A stretch of DNA of 64,000 nt, taken from NCBI RefSeq assembly GCF_009755885.1, contig NZ_VYIX01000002.1, positions 124,001-188,000 on the forward strand, given 5' to 3'. Of this stretch, positions 52,626-61,616 are shown piece by piece; positions within the stretch are counted from its first letter, which is position 1; each line of letters opens with the position of its first letter. The stretch is from Brachyspira sp. SAP_772 (GTDB taxonomy: Bacteria; Spirochaetota; Brachyspiria; Brachyspirales; Brachyspiraceae). A program made the translations under genes and the position numbers. Under the pieces are notes generated by a model. That model saw only the letters and a list, made by a program, of their open reading frames with translations. It ran no database searches and had not been told where the DNA came from.

Positions 52626-55004
52626 ATGAACACGAATAAAAAAATTATTAAATCTATAATCAATAAAACTCTTAATATGGAGAGAGTATTTCAATTGTTA
52701 ATAGCATTAGTTTTATATGTGGTAACATTATTATTGGTATTTCCAAACTATATGCAAAAAATTACAATACCATCTATTGGCGAAACTGTAAAAGAACCAT
52801 TAATTGCTAAAAATAATATAAAATATAAAAATGTAGAAGAGACTCAAAGATTAATAGTATATTTACAAGCCAATGTAAGACCTATATTTGAGATGCCTGA
52901 GAGTATAGAAAAAGAGTCATTATCAAAAGTGAGCAATATGTTTAACTTTATTAGAAGTTTTGATACTAATAATACTTCTTTTGATGAGATATATAATGCT
53001 GTAACATCAGAATATAATTTAAATATTAATAAAACTATTTTTTCTAATGCTCTTATTAATGGAGATACTGTTGAATATGAATCTAAAGTAGTAGAGACAC
53101 TTGATAGTTTATTTAATGTTGGCATAATATCCAAAAGAAATTTAACTCCTGAAACTTTAAGACTAATACTTAATAACGGAATATTTATTTATAAGTATAA
53201 TGATTATGTTGTTGAAGAGAGAATAGCGGCAAAAAACAGGATATTCTTTTTAGAGAATTTAAGAAATGAAATTAGCTCTATTTTAGGCAATAGATATAAT
53301 GATTTGAATGTATTTCATATCAATACAATATCTTCTATTATCAATGCTTTTTTAGTAGATAATTTAATTTATAACTCTGAAAGAACTCAAGAAGAGATAA
53401 ATAAAATTCCATTATCTGTAGAGCCTATATATACAACAATAAAGTCAGGTTTTCCTATTTTAGAAGAGGGAGAAAGAGTTACAGAGGATAAAGTAAAGCT
53501 TTTAAAATATATATTAGATAATAGCAGCTTTCTTGAATATAATATAAGAATATTAATAGGACAGGCATTATTTATATTAATGTTATTTAGTTTTATTGGA
53601 TACATTATATTTAAATATAATATAGATTTCTATACAAACTTTAAGAATTTTATTTTATTTGCTTTAGAATATTTGCTTATTATGTCTATAGCATATTTTA
53701 TAAGTAATTATGTATCGGATAAACTTATAAATATACCTTCTTATATATACATTTTTATACCAATGTTTTCTATGCTCAATACTTTACTTGGTGCAAGAAG
53801 AGGAATTTCGTCTATTGTAACTGTATGTATAACTCTTTTAGCTGCAAATATGGTTCAGGCCGATGTGTATGAGTTTTTCTCACTCTTTGTAATATCCATG
53901 ATAACTTCTGTTTCTACAAAGAAAATCACTAACAGAAATGGAGTTTTATGGTTAGGTATTCAGATTGGTGTATGTTTAAGCATAGTATCATTAATTAATG
54001 CATTTATTAAAGACGATTTTAGTTTTAATTATATGCTTTTTGTATTTGCTTTTGCAAGCGGCTTTATACAGGCAATACTTGTTATGATTATTCTTCCTAT
54101 TTGTGAGTATTTACTCGAAACTGCTACAATATTTAGGCTTCAGGAATTGGCAGACTTGAACAACCCTCTTTTAAGACAGCTTCAAATTAATGCACCGGGT
54201 ACTTATCACCATTCTATTAATATGGCTAATTTGGTAGAGACAATTGCAGATGAGATTGGAGAGGACGGAAGATTAGCCTGCGTATCTGCATACTATCATG
54301 ATATAGGTAAAATAGAAAACCCATTATATTTTATAGAAAATACAAATAGAAATGATAATAGACACAATAAATTAAAACCAACTTTATCTGCTGCCATAGT
54401 AAAATCGCATGTTCGCTTTGGTGTGGAGATAGCAAAAAAATATAGGCTTCCAAAAGAGATAATAGCAGCCATAAAAGAACATCATGGTACTAGCTTAATA
54501 AAATATTTTTATGCAGATGCTCTAAAAGAAGACCCAGATATAGATGTGAGTTTATTTACTTATGGAGGTCCAAAGCCTCAATCTAAAATTACTGCTATAT
54601 TAATGATATTAGACTCAATAGAAGCGGCAAGCAGAACAATAGACACTCCTACCAGAGAAAAATTAGCAGCCCTTATAGACAGCATAGTAAAAAGTAAAAT
54701 GACAGAAGGCGAATTAAATGACAGTGGACTTACATTGCAAGACATTGAAACAATTAAAAGAATAAGTTTACAAAAGATTTTAATTTCATTGCATGAGAGA
54801 ATAAAATATCCAGAGCTTCCAAAAGACATAGGAAAAGAGAATAAAGATAATAATAAAAACGAAAAAAATGAAAAATCAGAAAATACTGAAAAAAATACTA
54901 AAACAGCAGATGTTAAAAAAGTTTCCAAAACCAAAGAAAGACTTATTAAAAATGTAAACACTAAAAAAGAAGCTATTAATAATAAAGATAAAGTAAAGAA
55001 ATAG
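52626..55004 (+). CDS. pgpH: 7TM-HD phosphohydrolase, PgpH/YqfF-like
   Basis: This 792-residue membrane enzyme resembles PgpH, which degrades cyclic di-AMP. Residues 20-42 form the first membrane helix, followed by an extracellular domain to about 305 and a block of about seven helices to about 490. The HD hydrolase domain starts near 515, with GTYHHSINMANLVETIADEI and SAYYHDIGKIENP near 553-565 (His-Asp metal ligands). The C terminus (about 735-792) is a Lys/Glu/Asn-rich low-complexity tail. It lies between phoH and ybeY as in many bacteria. Confidence 0.9.
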   Translation: MNTNKKIIKSIINKTLNMERVFQLLIALVLYVVTLLLVFPNYMQKITIPSIGETVKEPLIAKNNIKYKNVEETQRLIVYLQANVRPIFEMPESIEKESLSKVSNMFNFIRSFDTNNTSFDEIYNAVTSEYNLNINKTIFSNALINGDTVEYESKVVETLDSLFNVGIISKRNLTPETLRLILNNGIFIYKYNDYVVEERIAAKNRIFFLENLRNEISSILGNRYNDLNVFHINTISSIINAFLVDNLIYNSERTQEEINKIPLSVEPIYTTIKSGFPILEEGERVTEDKVKLLKYILDNSSFLEYNIRILIGQALFILMLFSFIGYIIFKYNIDFYTNFKNFILFALEYLLIMSIAYFISNYVSDKLINIPSYIYIFIPMFSMLNTLLGARRGISSIVTVCITLLAANMVQADVYEFFSLFVISMITSVSTKKITNRNGVLWLGIQIGVCLSIVSLINAFIKDDFSFNYMLFVFAFASGFIQAILVMIILPICEYLLETATIFRLQELADLNNPLLRQLQINAPGTYHHSINMANLVETIADEIGEDGRLACVSAYYHDIGKIENPLYFIENTNRNDNRHNKLKPTLSAAIVKSHVRFGVEIAKKYRLPKEIIAAIKEHHGTSLIKYFYADALKEDPDIDVSLFTYGGPKPQSKITAILMILDSIEAASRTIDTPTREKLAALIDSIVKSKMTEGELNDSGLTLQDIETIKRISLQKILISLHERIKYPELPKDIGKENKDNNKNEKNEKSENTEKNTKTADVKKVSKTKERLIKNVNTKKEAINNKDKVKK

Positions 55005-55006
55005 GT

Positions 55007-55468
55007 ATGAAAAAGGTTAATGTTTTTAACAATACTGATTATGATATTAATCTAAATATTTATAGATATTTTTTAAGCCATGCTGTAGAAGTTGCTAATA
55101 TTGATGGTGAAGTAAATTTAGTTTTTTCTAATGATGATTACATAAGGGGCTTAAACAAACAATTTAGAAATAAAGATAAAGCAACCGACGTATTAACTTT
55201 TCCTATGGGAGAAGCTAATGAGGGAGGTGATATTGTTATTTCTTATGAGTGGGTTTTAGATAGATATAATGAAGATAAAATAAAAATGACTGTTATAAAA
55301 TTAATAGTTCATTCTATACTTCATTTGAAGGGTATACATCATAATTATACAGAAAAATCTCTTAAAAAAAATTATAAAAAAATGAGAGAATTATATAAAA
55401 AAATAATTGAACATATAAAAGGGAATTATAATAATGCCGCTAAAAAAGATATTAAAAAAAATAGTTAA
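55007..55468 (+). CDS. ybeY: Endoribonuclease YbeY
   Basis: YbeY is a metal-dependent RNase for 16S rRNA 3'-end maturation and ribosome quality control. Of 153 residues, KDKATDVLTFPMGEA near 59-73 and HSILHLKGIHHNYTEK near 103-118 match the family; His at positions 1, 5 and 11 of this block coordinate zinc, and the usual Asp of GYDH is His here. It starts 2 bp after pgpH and overlaps tlyC by 35 bp. Confidence 0.9.
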   Translation: MKKVNVFNNTDYDINLNIYRYFLSHAVEVANIDGEVNLVFSNDDYIRGLNKQFRNKDKATDVLTFPMGEANEGGDIVISYEWVLDRYNEDKIKMTVIKLIVHSILHLKGIHHNYTEKSLKKNYKKMRELYKKIIEHIKGNYNNAAKKDIKKNS

Positions 55469-56285
55469 AAAAAATAAGGATAATTGTAATGACAAGAATC
55501 ATTATATTAATTTAAGCTTATTAACAGAAGAAGAGAGAGAGATTGTAATAAACACTATTGAGCTTAAAAGCAAGAATGTAAAAGATATAATGATACCGAG
55601 AGTTGATGTAAATATGCTTCATATAGATACAAGCTATGAGAAGGTTATTAAGGCTTTTAATAGAGATAGAAACTCTAGGATACCTGTTTATAAAGATGGC
55701 ATAGATGATATTGTAGGAGTGCTCTATGTTAAGGATTTGGTAGATATAGATGAAAAAACTTTTAATTTAAAGAAGATAATACACAAGGCTTTTTTTGTTC
55801 CTATATCTATTTCTCTTATGGAGCTTTTGAAGAATTTTAGAACTAAGCAGATACATATTGCTATGGTTGTTGATGAGTATGGCGGATTTTCTGGTATTGT
55901 TACTATGGAAGATGTACTTGAGGAGATAATAGGAGATATTAGAGATGAGTTTGATGAGGACGATGATGATGAAGTAAAAAGTAATGATGACGGAAGTTTT
56001 TTAGTTGATGCTAGAATGAGAATAGAAGAGATAAATAAATATGGAATATTTCCAGACATACCAGATGATGATGCTGACACGGTTGGCGGATTTTTATTTT
56101 CTTATCTTGGAAGGCTTCCAAAGAGAAATGAGGCTATAAAATATAATGGTTATTCTTTTACTGTTGTTGGAAAGAGCGGAAATATTGTTACGAAGATTAG
56201 AATAGAAAAGTTAAATAAAACTAGCGAAGAGGCAGAAGAAGATAATAAAGAAAATGAAGATAATAAAGAAAATGATGATATATAA
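55434..56285 (+). CDS. tlyC: TlyC/CorC-type CBS-domain protein
   Basis: This 283-residue protein has two CBS domains (VKDIMIPRVDVNMLHID near 49-65 and MVVDEYGGFSGIVTMEDVLEEIIG near 143-166) and a C-terminal CorC_HlyC domain (SFLVDARMRIEEINKYGI...TVGGFLFSYLGRLP). It lacks the DUF21 membrane part of CorB/YrkA, like the TlyC described in Brachyspira as a hemolysin-associated gene and CorC in Mg/Co homeostasis. The ATG at 55434 lies inside the ybeY reading frame, with AAGGG upstream. C-terminal acidic low-complexity tail. Confidence 0.87.
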   Translation: MPLKKILKKIVKKNKDNCNDKNHYINLSLLTEEEREIVINTIELKSKNVKDIMIPRVDVNMLHIDTSYEKVIKAFNRDRNSRIPVYKDGIDDIVGVLYVKDLVDIDEKTFNLKKIIHKAFFVPISISLMELLKNFRTKQIHIAMVVDEYGGFSGIVTMEDVLEEIIGDIRDEFDEDDDDEVKSNDDGSFLVDARMRIEEINKYGIFPDIPDDDADTVGGFLFSYLGRLPKRNEAIKYNGYSFTVVGKSGNIVTKIRIEKLNKTSEEAEEDNKENEDNKENDDI

Positions 56286-56360
56286 AATTTAAAACAATAT
56301 TTTATAATAACCAAAAAACTATAAATAAAAATATAGTATTATATAATAATTATTTAAATA

Positions 56361-57752
56361 TTATTCTTTAGGTATTGATGTTGGATATTCTCCGTTAAAA
56401 CAGCCTATACAATAGTTAGTGCCGCCTAAAGCTTTAAACATGTCTTCTATAGATAAATATTCTAAAGTATCAGCATTAATTTCTTTGCGAATCTCTTCTA
56501 CAGAGAGTTTTGCTCCTATAAGTTCTTTTTTGGAAGATATATCAACACCATAGTAACAAGGATTTTTTATAACAGGCGAAGCTGATCTAAAATGCACTTC
56601 TTTAGCACCTGCTTTCCTTACTATATCAATAAGTATTTTGCTTGTAGTGCCTCTTACAAGTGAGTCGTCTATTAATATAACTTTTTTTCCATCTATTAGA
56701 TGTTTTAGAGGATTGAATTTTAATTTAACAGTTTCTTCTCTGCTTGACTGCTCTGGCATAATAAATGTTCTTCCGATGTATCTGTTTTTAACCAAGCCGA
56801 TGCTATAAGGTATACCGCTTTCTTTGGCAAAACCTAATGCTGCAATGGTTCCAGAGTCCTGTACACCTATTACAATATCAGCATCTACAGTATTTTTTTT
56901 GGCAAGTAAAACACCTGTTTGAAATCTTACATTATATACATTAATACCATCTATATTACTTTCAGGTCTTGCAAAATATATATGTTCAAATGCACAAGGG
57001 AAATGTTGTAAATTATTATTTCTATATTTTATAGATTGAACACCATTATCATCTATAATAACCATTTCACCGGCTTCTATATCACGCACAAATTTAGCAC
57101 CAACAGCATCTAAGGCACAAGATTCAGAAGCCAAAAAATAATCTCCATTAGAGTTAGTACCTAATGATAAAGGACGTATTCCATACGGGTCTCTAATTCC
57201 AATTAATTTGCCGTCTACAACTATAACTAAAGCAAAAGCCCCTTCAATTATATTTATAGTTTCTTTTATTCCGTCTATAAAATTATTAACAGTTTTTCTT
57301 GCTATTAATTTAATTATAACTTCACTGTCAGATGTAGCATTAAATGTAGCACCTTCATTTTCTAGTTTTTCTCTTAATTGATATGCATTAGTAAGATTAC
57401 CATTATGTGCTATGGCTATTTGACCCAATCTAAATAAATTCTCAAGAGGCTGAGCATTTTCTATTCTGCTTTCTCCTGTAGTAGAATATCTTACATGTCC
57501 TATAGCAATATTTCCTTCTGTTTCTTTTGGTATATTTGTAGAAAATAAATCTGAAACAAGTCCCATAGATTTATAAGTAAATAAATGTTTATAATTTGAT
57601 ATTGTTATTCCTGCACTTTCTTGACCTCTATGCTGAAGAGCATATAGTGCATAGTTAAGAGTTTTTAATATGTCTTTTTTTATTTCTTTTGAGTATATAC
57701 CAAATACTCCGCATTCTTCTTTAGGTTTGTCGCATTTAAAAAATTTGTTCAT
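56361..57752 (-). CDS. purF: Amidophosphoribosyltransferase
   Basis: PurF makes phosphoribosylamine from PRPP and glutamine, the first purine-biosynthesis step. The 463 residues begin with a short propeptide (about 13 residues) before the catalytic Cys in CGVFGIYSKE, as in the Bacillus type. The glutaminase domain has RYSTTGES and GHNGNL-type AIAHNGNLTNAYQLR. The PRPP motif is VILIDDSLVRGTTSKI near 347. Cysteines in FPCAFEH, NPCYYG and NYCIGC are placed as in 4Fe-4S cluster enzymes. Transcribed opposite to tlyC. Confidence 0.95.
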   Translation of the reverse strand: MNKFFKCDKPKEECGVFGIYSKEIKKDILKTLNYALYALQHRGQESAGITISNYKHLFTYKSMGLVSDLFSTNIPKETEGNIAIGHVRYSTTGESRIENAQPLENLFRLGQIAIAHNGNLTNAYQLREKLENEGATFNATSDSEVIIKLIARKTVNNFIDGIKETINIIEGAFALVIVVDGKLIGIRDPYGIRPLSLGTNSNGDYFLASESCALDAVGAKFVRDIEAGEMVIIDDNGVQSIKYRNNNLQHFPCAFEHIYFARPESNIDGINVYNVRFQTGVLLAKKNTVDADIVIGVQDSGTIAALGFAKESGIPYSIGLVKNRYIGRTFIMPEQSSREETVKLKFNPLKHLIDGKKVILIDDSLVRGTTSKILIDIVRKAGAKEVHFRSASPVIKNPCYYGVDISSKKELIGAKLSVEEIRKEINADTLEYLSIEDMFKALGGTNYCIGCFNGEYPTSIPKE

Positions 57753-57834
57753 ATATTAATTCAACCAAGTTTTATTTTTTGATTAGTATATATTATAATT
57801 AATTAGTTTTTTACACAATAGTCATTAAGGAATT

Positions 57835-58344
57835 TTATTGTATAGAAGTTGTCTCATTAGTTTGGGTTTGTTTGTTTATAGCAGTTTCTGGTACTTTTGT
57901 TCTTTCTTCTCTTTGATTTAATGTTGTGATAGTTACTCCTTCTATTGTGGCTTTTGTATTATCTTCAAATATGATCATGTAATTAAACAAAGTTGTAGAG
58001 TTTTCTTCATAAGAAGTGAGATATGATATTGTATAGTAGTGTATATTATTTATTATATCTTTATATATATTTGATGCTGGTATATTATCTTTATCTATAG
58101 TTATTGATCCGTCTGCATTAATAATAACAGTTATATCTTTTTTTTTAACAGTTTCTTCTGTATTTTCTTCATCTCCTGGAGGTTTTGGCATATCAGGTAT
58201 GTTTGGATTAGTTTCTTCTTCTATTATAATAGTTCCAAGCCAAGTTCCTGCAAACCTATTATCTACACCTGTGCCTGTAATGTTTTCTAATTTACAGCTA
58301 ATTAGTATTGATGTAAGAATAATTAGTTTTAATATATTTTTCAT
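57835..58344 (-). CDS. Putative lipoprotein
   Basis: This 169-residue protein has a lipoprotein signal (1-17, ILTSILISC, Cys17). A domain resembling a small beta-sandwich follows (FAGTWLGTIIIEE...ITVIINADGSITIDKDNI), with acidic and Pro-rich linkers and a Thr/Gln-rich tail. The FxGTW pattern recalls lipocalin-like or extracellular glycan-binding lipoproteins, but no family is assigned. It lies alone between purF and ffh; the role is unknown. Confidence 0.65.
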   Translation of the reverse strand: MKNILKLIILTSILISCKLENITGTGVDNRFAGTWLGTIIIEEETNPNIPDMPKPPGDEENTEETVKKKDITVIINADGSITIDKDNIPASNIYKDIINNIHYYTISYLTSYEENSTTLFNYMIIFEDNTKATIEGVTITTLNQREERTKVPETAINKQTQTNETTSIQ

Positions 58345-58514
58345 AATTTGTATTAATATCGACTTTTTTTATTTTAATTTTTAAATATATATAATTTTCA
58401 TTAGTTTGTAATTAAAATATATAAAAAATTTGTTTTATATGTTAGATAATATTTTTAAAAGGTGAAAAAAACATTTTAAGTAATAGTGGTTAGTATGAAT
58501 TTATCCGAAAGTTA

Positions 58515-58543
58515 TTGACTTTTTTATGCTTTTATTTTAGAAT
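58515..58543 (+). promoter_or_regulatory. Promoter of ffh-rpsP-khpA-rimM
   Basis: TTGACT at 58515-58520 and TAGAAT at 58538-58543 with a 17-bp spacer, about 40 bp upstream of ffh. Confidence 0.55.
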
Positions 58544-58580
58544 AGCTATGCATAATTTATTGATTTATTGGTGTTTTTAA

Positions 58581-59936
58581 ATGTTTGATAATTTAACAAA
58601 ATCTATATCTAACGTGTTTTCCAAATTACGTGATAAAAGAGTCTTATCTGAAAAAGATATAGAAGATACCCTCATAGGCATAAAAGAAGCATTATTATCA
58701 GCAGACGTATCTCTAGAAGCAGCCGATAAATTTTTAGAAGAAGCAAAGAAAAGAGCTATAGGCAAAGAAAGGCTAGAAAATGTAGATCCCGCTAATCAAT
58801 TTGTAGCTGATGTCCACGATACGTTGGTTTCTATGATAGGTGAGGGTGAAAGCGGTCTTAAATTAGAACCAGTAGAAAAAACTACAGTTACACTTCTATT
58901 TGGTTTACAAGGTTCTGGTAAAACAACAACTTCTGCTAAATTGGCTAAATATTATAAAGATAAAAGAAGAGTTTTTCTTGTTGGTCTTGACGTGCACAGA
59001 CCTGCGGCTATGGAGCAATTAGCAGTATTAGCTAAAGAGGTTGGTGTTCCTTGTCATATAGATACTAAAGAGAAAAAGCCTTATAAAATATTAAAAAGAG
59101 CTATGTCTATCGCTAAGAAAGAGCAGTACAATATGATTATTGTAGATACTGCTGGTCGTTTAGAGATAGATGAAGAGATGATGCTTGAGCTTAGGAGAGT
59201 TGTTAATTCTGTTGATGTTACAGAAAAATTACTCGTTGTGGATTCTACAGCAGGTCAGAGTGTGTTTGATGTTGCTAAGAGTTTTCAAAGTAATATTGGC
59301 ATAAATGGCGTAATACTTACTAAGTTTGATTCTGGTGTTAGAGGCGGTGCTGCTTTATCACTTCGTTATGCAACAGGTTCTTCAGTGAAGTTTATAGGTA
59401 CTGGTGAGCATTTAGAAGATATAGATGTATTTGATGCAAAAAGAGTTGCAGGTCAAATACTTGGAATGGGTGATATAGTAAAACTTGTTGAAAAAGCTCG
59501 TGCTGCTATAAGTGAGAAAGAAGCTCAGGAAATGCTTCAAAAAGTTATAGAGAACAATTTTGATTATAATGACTTTTTGAAACAGATAGATGCTACGACC
59601 AAAATGGGCGGTATATCTAAAATGACTTCTATGATACCGGGAATGGCTAATGTAGATAATGAATTGATAAGCAGAGAAGAACAGAAGTTTGTAAAATATA
59701 AAGCTATTATACAATCAATGACTAAAAAAGAGCGTCTTGCATTATTCCCTTTGAACAATTCAAGAAAGATGCGTATAGCTAATGGTAGTGGTCAGAGTAT
59801 TTATGATGTAAATCAGTTAATAAAACAATTTACAATGATGAAGAATATGATGGGCAGTACTAAAAAGATGAATAAATTGGCAAAATCCCTAGAGGGCATA
59901 GGTATGTCTATAGAAGATTTAAATAAATTAATGTAA
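58581..59936 (+). CDS. ffh: Signal recognition particle protein Ffh
   Basis: Ffh is the SRP GTPase that targets nascent membrane proteins together with 4.5S RNA and FtsY. The 451 residues have the N domain, G1 GLQGSGKTTTSAKLA near 108, DTAGRLEIDEEM near 190 (G3), TKFDSGVRGGAAL near 252 (G4) and a Met-rich M domain (MTSMIPGMANV, MTKKERLALFPLNNSRKMRIANGSG) from about 330. It is first in an operon with rpsP, khpA and rimM. Confidence 0.96.
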   Translation: MFDNLTKSISNVFSKLRDKRVLSEKDIEDTLIGIKEALLSADVSLEAADKFLEEAKKRAIGKERLENVDPANQFVADVHDTLVSMIGEGESGLKLEPVEKTTVTLLFGLQGSGKTTTSAKLAKYYKDKRRVFLVGLDVHRPAAMEQLAVLAKEVGVPCHIDTKEKKPYKILKRAMSIAKKEQYNMIIVDTAGRLEIDEEMMLELRRVVNSVDVTEKLLVVDSTAGQSVFDVAKSFQSNIGINGVILTKFDSGVRGGAALSLRYATGSSVKFIGTGEHLEDIDVFDAKRVAGQILGMGDIVKLVEKARAAISEKEAQEMLQKVIENNFDYNDFLKQIDATTKMGGISKMTSMIPGMANVDNELISREEQKFVKYKAIIQSMTKKERLALFPLNNSRKMRIANGSGQSIYDVNQLIKQFTMMKNMMGSTKKMNKLAKSLEGIGMSIEDLNKLM

Positions 59937-59958
59937 TAATAATTTGGAGGAAAGAAAG

Positions 59959-60324
59959 GTGGTAAAATTAAGATTAAAACGTATAGGTCGCAAACATGAA
60001 CCTCATTATCGTGTAGTGGCAACAGATTCTCGTTTTCCACGCGATGGTCGTTTTATAGAGGAGTTGGGTTGGTTTAATCCTAAGGCTAAAGATGTTTTAT
60101 ACAAATTGGATTTAGAGAACATAAAGAAATGGCTCTCTAATGGTGCACAGCCTACTTATGCAGTTAAGAGTATTCTTATAAAAGAAGGCCTAATGGAAAA
60201 AGATAAAGGTGCACCGCTTGACAGAAAACAAAGAAGAGCATTAAAAAATCCTGAGAAGAGACGTAAAAATCGTGCACAAGCTAAGCCAGAGGTAACAACA
60301 GAAGAAAGTAACACTGAGGCTTAA
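59959..60324 (+). CDS. rpsP: 30S ribosomal protein S16
   Basis: S16 of 121 residues begins MVKLRLKRIGRKHEPHYRVV, the standard family start. The GTG at 59959 is preferred to the in-frame TTG at 59944 because GGAGG (59946-59950) is 8 bp upstream of the GTG. The C terminus is extended by a Lys/Arg- then Glu/Thr-rich tail. It follows ffh by 22 bp. Confidence 0.95.
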   Translation: MVKLRLKRIGRKHEPHYRVVATDSRFPRDGRFIEELGWFNPKAKDVLYKLDLENIKKWLSNGAQPTYAVKSILIKEGLMEKDKGAPLDRKQRRALKNPEKRRKNRAQAKPEVTTEESNTEA

Positions 60325-60351
60325 TATATATTATAATAAAAGGAGTGTGCT

Positions 60352-60594
60352 ATGACGGAAGAAAAAGAGCTTATTGAGTACCTAGCTAAAAAGCTAGTTG
60401 ATGAGCCTGAAGGGGTTAGTGTTAAAGTAATAGAAGGTGAGAAAAGTACTATTCTCGAACTCAAGGTTAATCAAAGCGACATAGGTAAGATAATAGGTAA
60501 GAGAGGCCGTATTGCTCATGCTTTACGAACTATTCTTTTTGCTGCTTCTATGAAAAGCGGTAAACGTGTTATGCTTGAGATTATTGACAATTGA
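60352..60594 (+). CDS. khpA: KH-domain RNA-binding protein KhpA
   Basis: This 80-residue single KH-domain protein has GKIIGKRGRIAHALRTIL near 44-61 (the GxxG loop GKRG). KhpA binds RNA, often with KhpB, and affects cell length in other bacteria. It sits between rpsP and rimM, as is typical. The stop TGA overlaps the next start by 4 bp. Confidence 0.93.
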   Translation: MTEEKELIEYLAKKLVDEPEGVSVKVIEGEKSTILELKVNQSDIGKIIGKRGRIAHALRTILFAASMKSGKRVMLEIIDN

Positions 60595-61100
60595 AAATTT
60601 TTTATTCAACTATCACTAGTGTGCATGGCTTAAATGGAGAGGTAGAATCTTCTTTTCTAGATAAAAGTTATTTTACCTCTCTTCCTTTTTTAAATAATAA
60701 TACCAATATATATATTGACAATCAAGAATATAAAATAATAAATATCAAGAAAAAAAATAAATCTTTTGTTTTTAAATTGGAAAAAATAGACAATATTGAT
60801 GATGCTAAAGCTTTAATAGGCAAGGATATTTATATTGACTATGAGAATCTTCCTTCTTTAGACGATAATAGTTTTTATGAGGCTGAAATTATAGGATACA
60901 ATGTAATAGATTCTGATGGGAAGTTATATGGAAAAGTAGTAGATTTATATTCTTTGCCGTCTAATTATGTTTTTGTCATTTCTTTAGAAGAGAGTAAACA
61001 AGAGATTTCTATACCATTTGTTGGTGCTTATTTCGGAAAAGTTGATAAAGTTAATAGGGTTTTAGAGATTATAGAGAAACCTATAGTTGATGAAGAGTGA
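60591..61100 (+). CDS. rimM: Ribosome maturation factor RimM
   Basis: RimM of 169 residues assists 30S head assembly and binds S19. Features: ITSVHGLNGEVESSFL near 7-22 (family HGLxGE), and a C-terminal PRC barrel with YSLPSNYVFVI and ISIPFVGAYFGKVD. The start is TTG at 60591, overlapping the khpA stop (TTGA), which implies coupled translation. trmD and rplS, the usual next genes, are absent; element N and hslV follow. Confidence 0.92.
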   Translation: MKIFYSTITSVHGLNGEVESSFLDKSYFTSLPFLNNNTNIYIDNQEYKIINIKKKNKSFVFKLEKIDNIDDAKALIGKDIYIDYENLPSLDDNSFYEAEIIGYNVIDSDGKLYGKVVDLYSLPSNYVFVISLEESKQEISIPFVGAYFGKVDKVNRVLEIIEKPIVDEE

Positions 61101-61165
61101 ATTTTTAAGTATATACTAAAAATTATTAGTTTATCAAAAATATATTTTAAATTTTATTGTTTTCT

Positions 61166-61412
61166 TCGGGGACTACCCCCTGCGAAGCGTGCCCTAGGGG
61201 TACACACCCCCAGTTCTTTTGCTGATAGGCACCTACTCGGTATTGGTATAAAAGAACCAAAAGAACTGCATTTTTATACAAAGATACATATATTATTTCA
61301 TATTTAATACATATTACAACATATAAAGTTAAAACATTTGCATTTTCGCGAAGCGTGCCCGAAGGGCGAAAACTTTGACGAAGTCCGCAGAGCGAAGGCG
61401 GGAAAAAGCTGA
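61166..61412. repeat. Dispersed palindromic element N
   Basis: GGGGACTACCCCC with a GCGAAGCGTGCCC micro-hairpin, then CAGTTCTTTT...AAAAGAACTG enclosing GATAGGCACCTACTCGG. The right head contains TTTTCGCGAAGCGTGCCCG, GACGAAGTCCGCAGAGCG and GGCGGGAAAAAGC. It lies exactly where the rimM-trmD-rplS order breaks. Confidence 0.85.
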
Positions 61413-61486
61413 ATAAAAATTCATATAAAAAATATAATTGTTTATCGTATACTAAAAAACTACACACATTTACAAAAATACATAAA

Positions 61487-61514
61487 TTGACAAAACTCTT
61501 TCTTTAAGTATATT
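61487..61514 (+). promoter_or_regulatory. Promoter of hslVU
   Basis: TTGACA at 61487-61492 and TATATT at 61509-61514 with a 16-bp spacer. The TTGACAAAACTCTT context is the same as in the PepSY-cluster promoter. Confidence 0.5.
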
Positions 61515-61616
61515 ATATAATATAAAATTAATTATTCTTAGCTTATTAAAAAATTTGCATTAGAATAGAATATATATTAAAATATATAATAATACTTTGT
61601 ATGAAGAGGATAGTAT

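Noticed and set aside
61147-61467. 106-residue frame across element N
   Set aside because: Same reason: repeat-derived frame, GC-head translation, no support from other copies.
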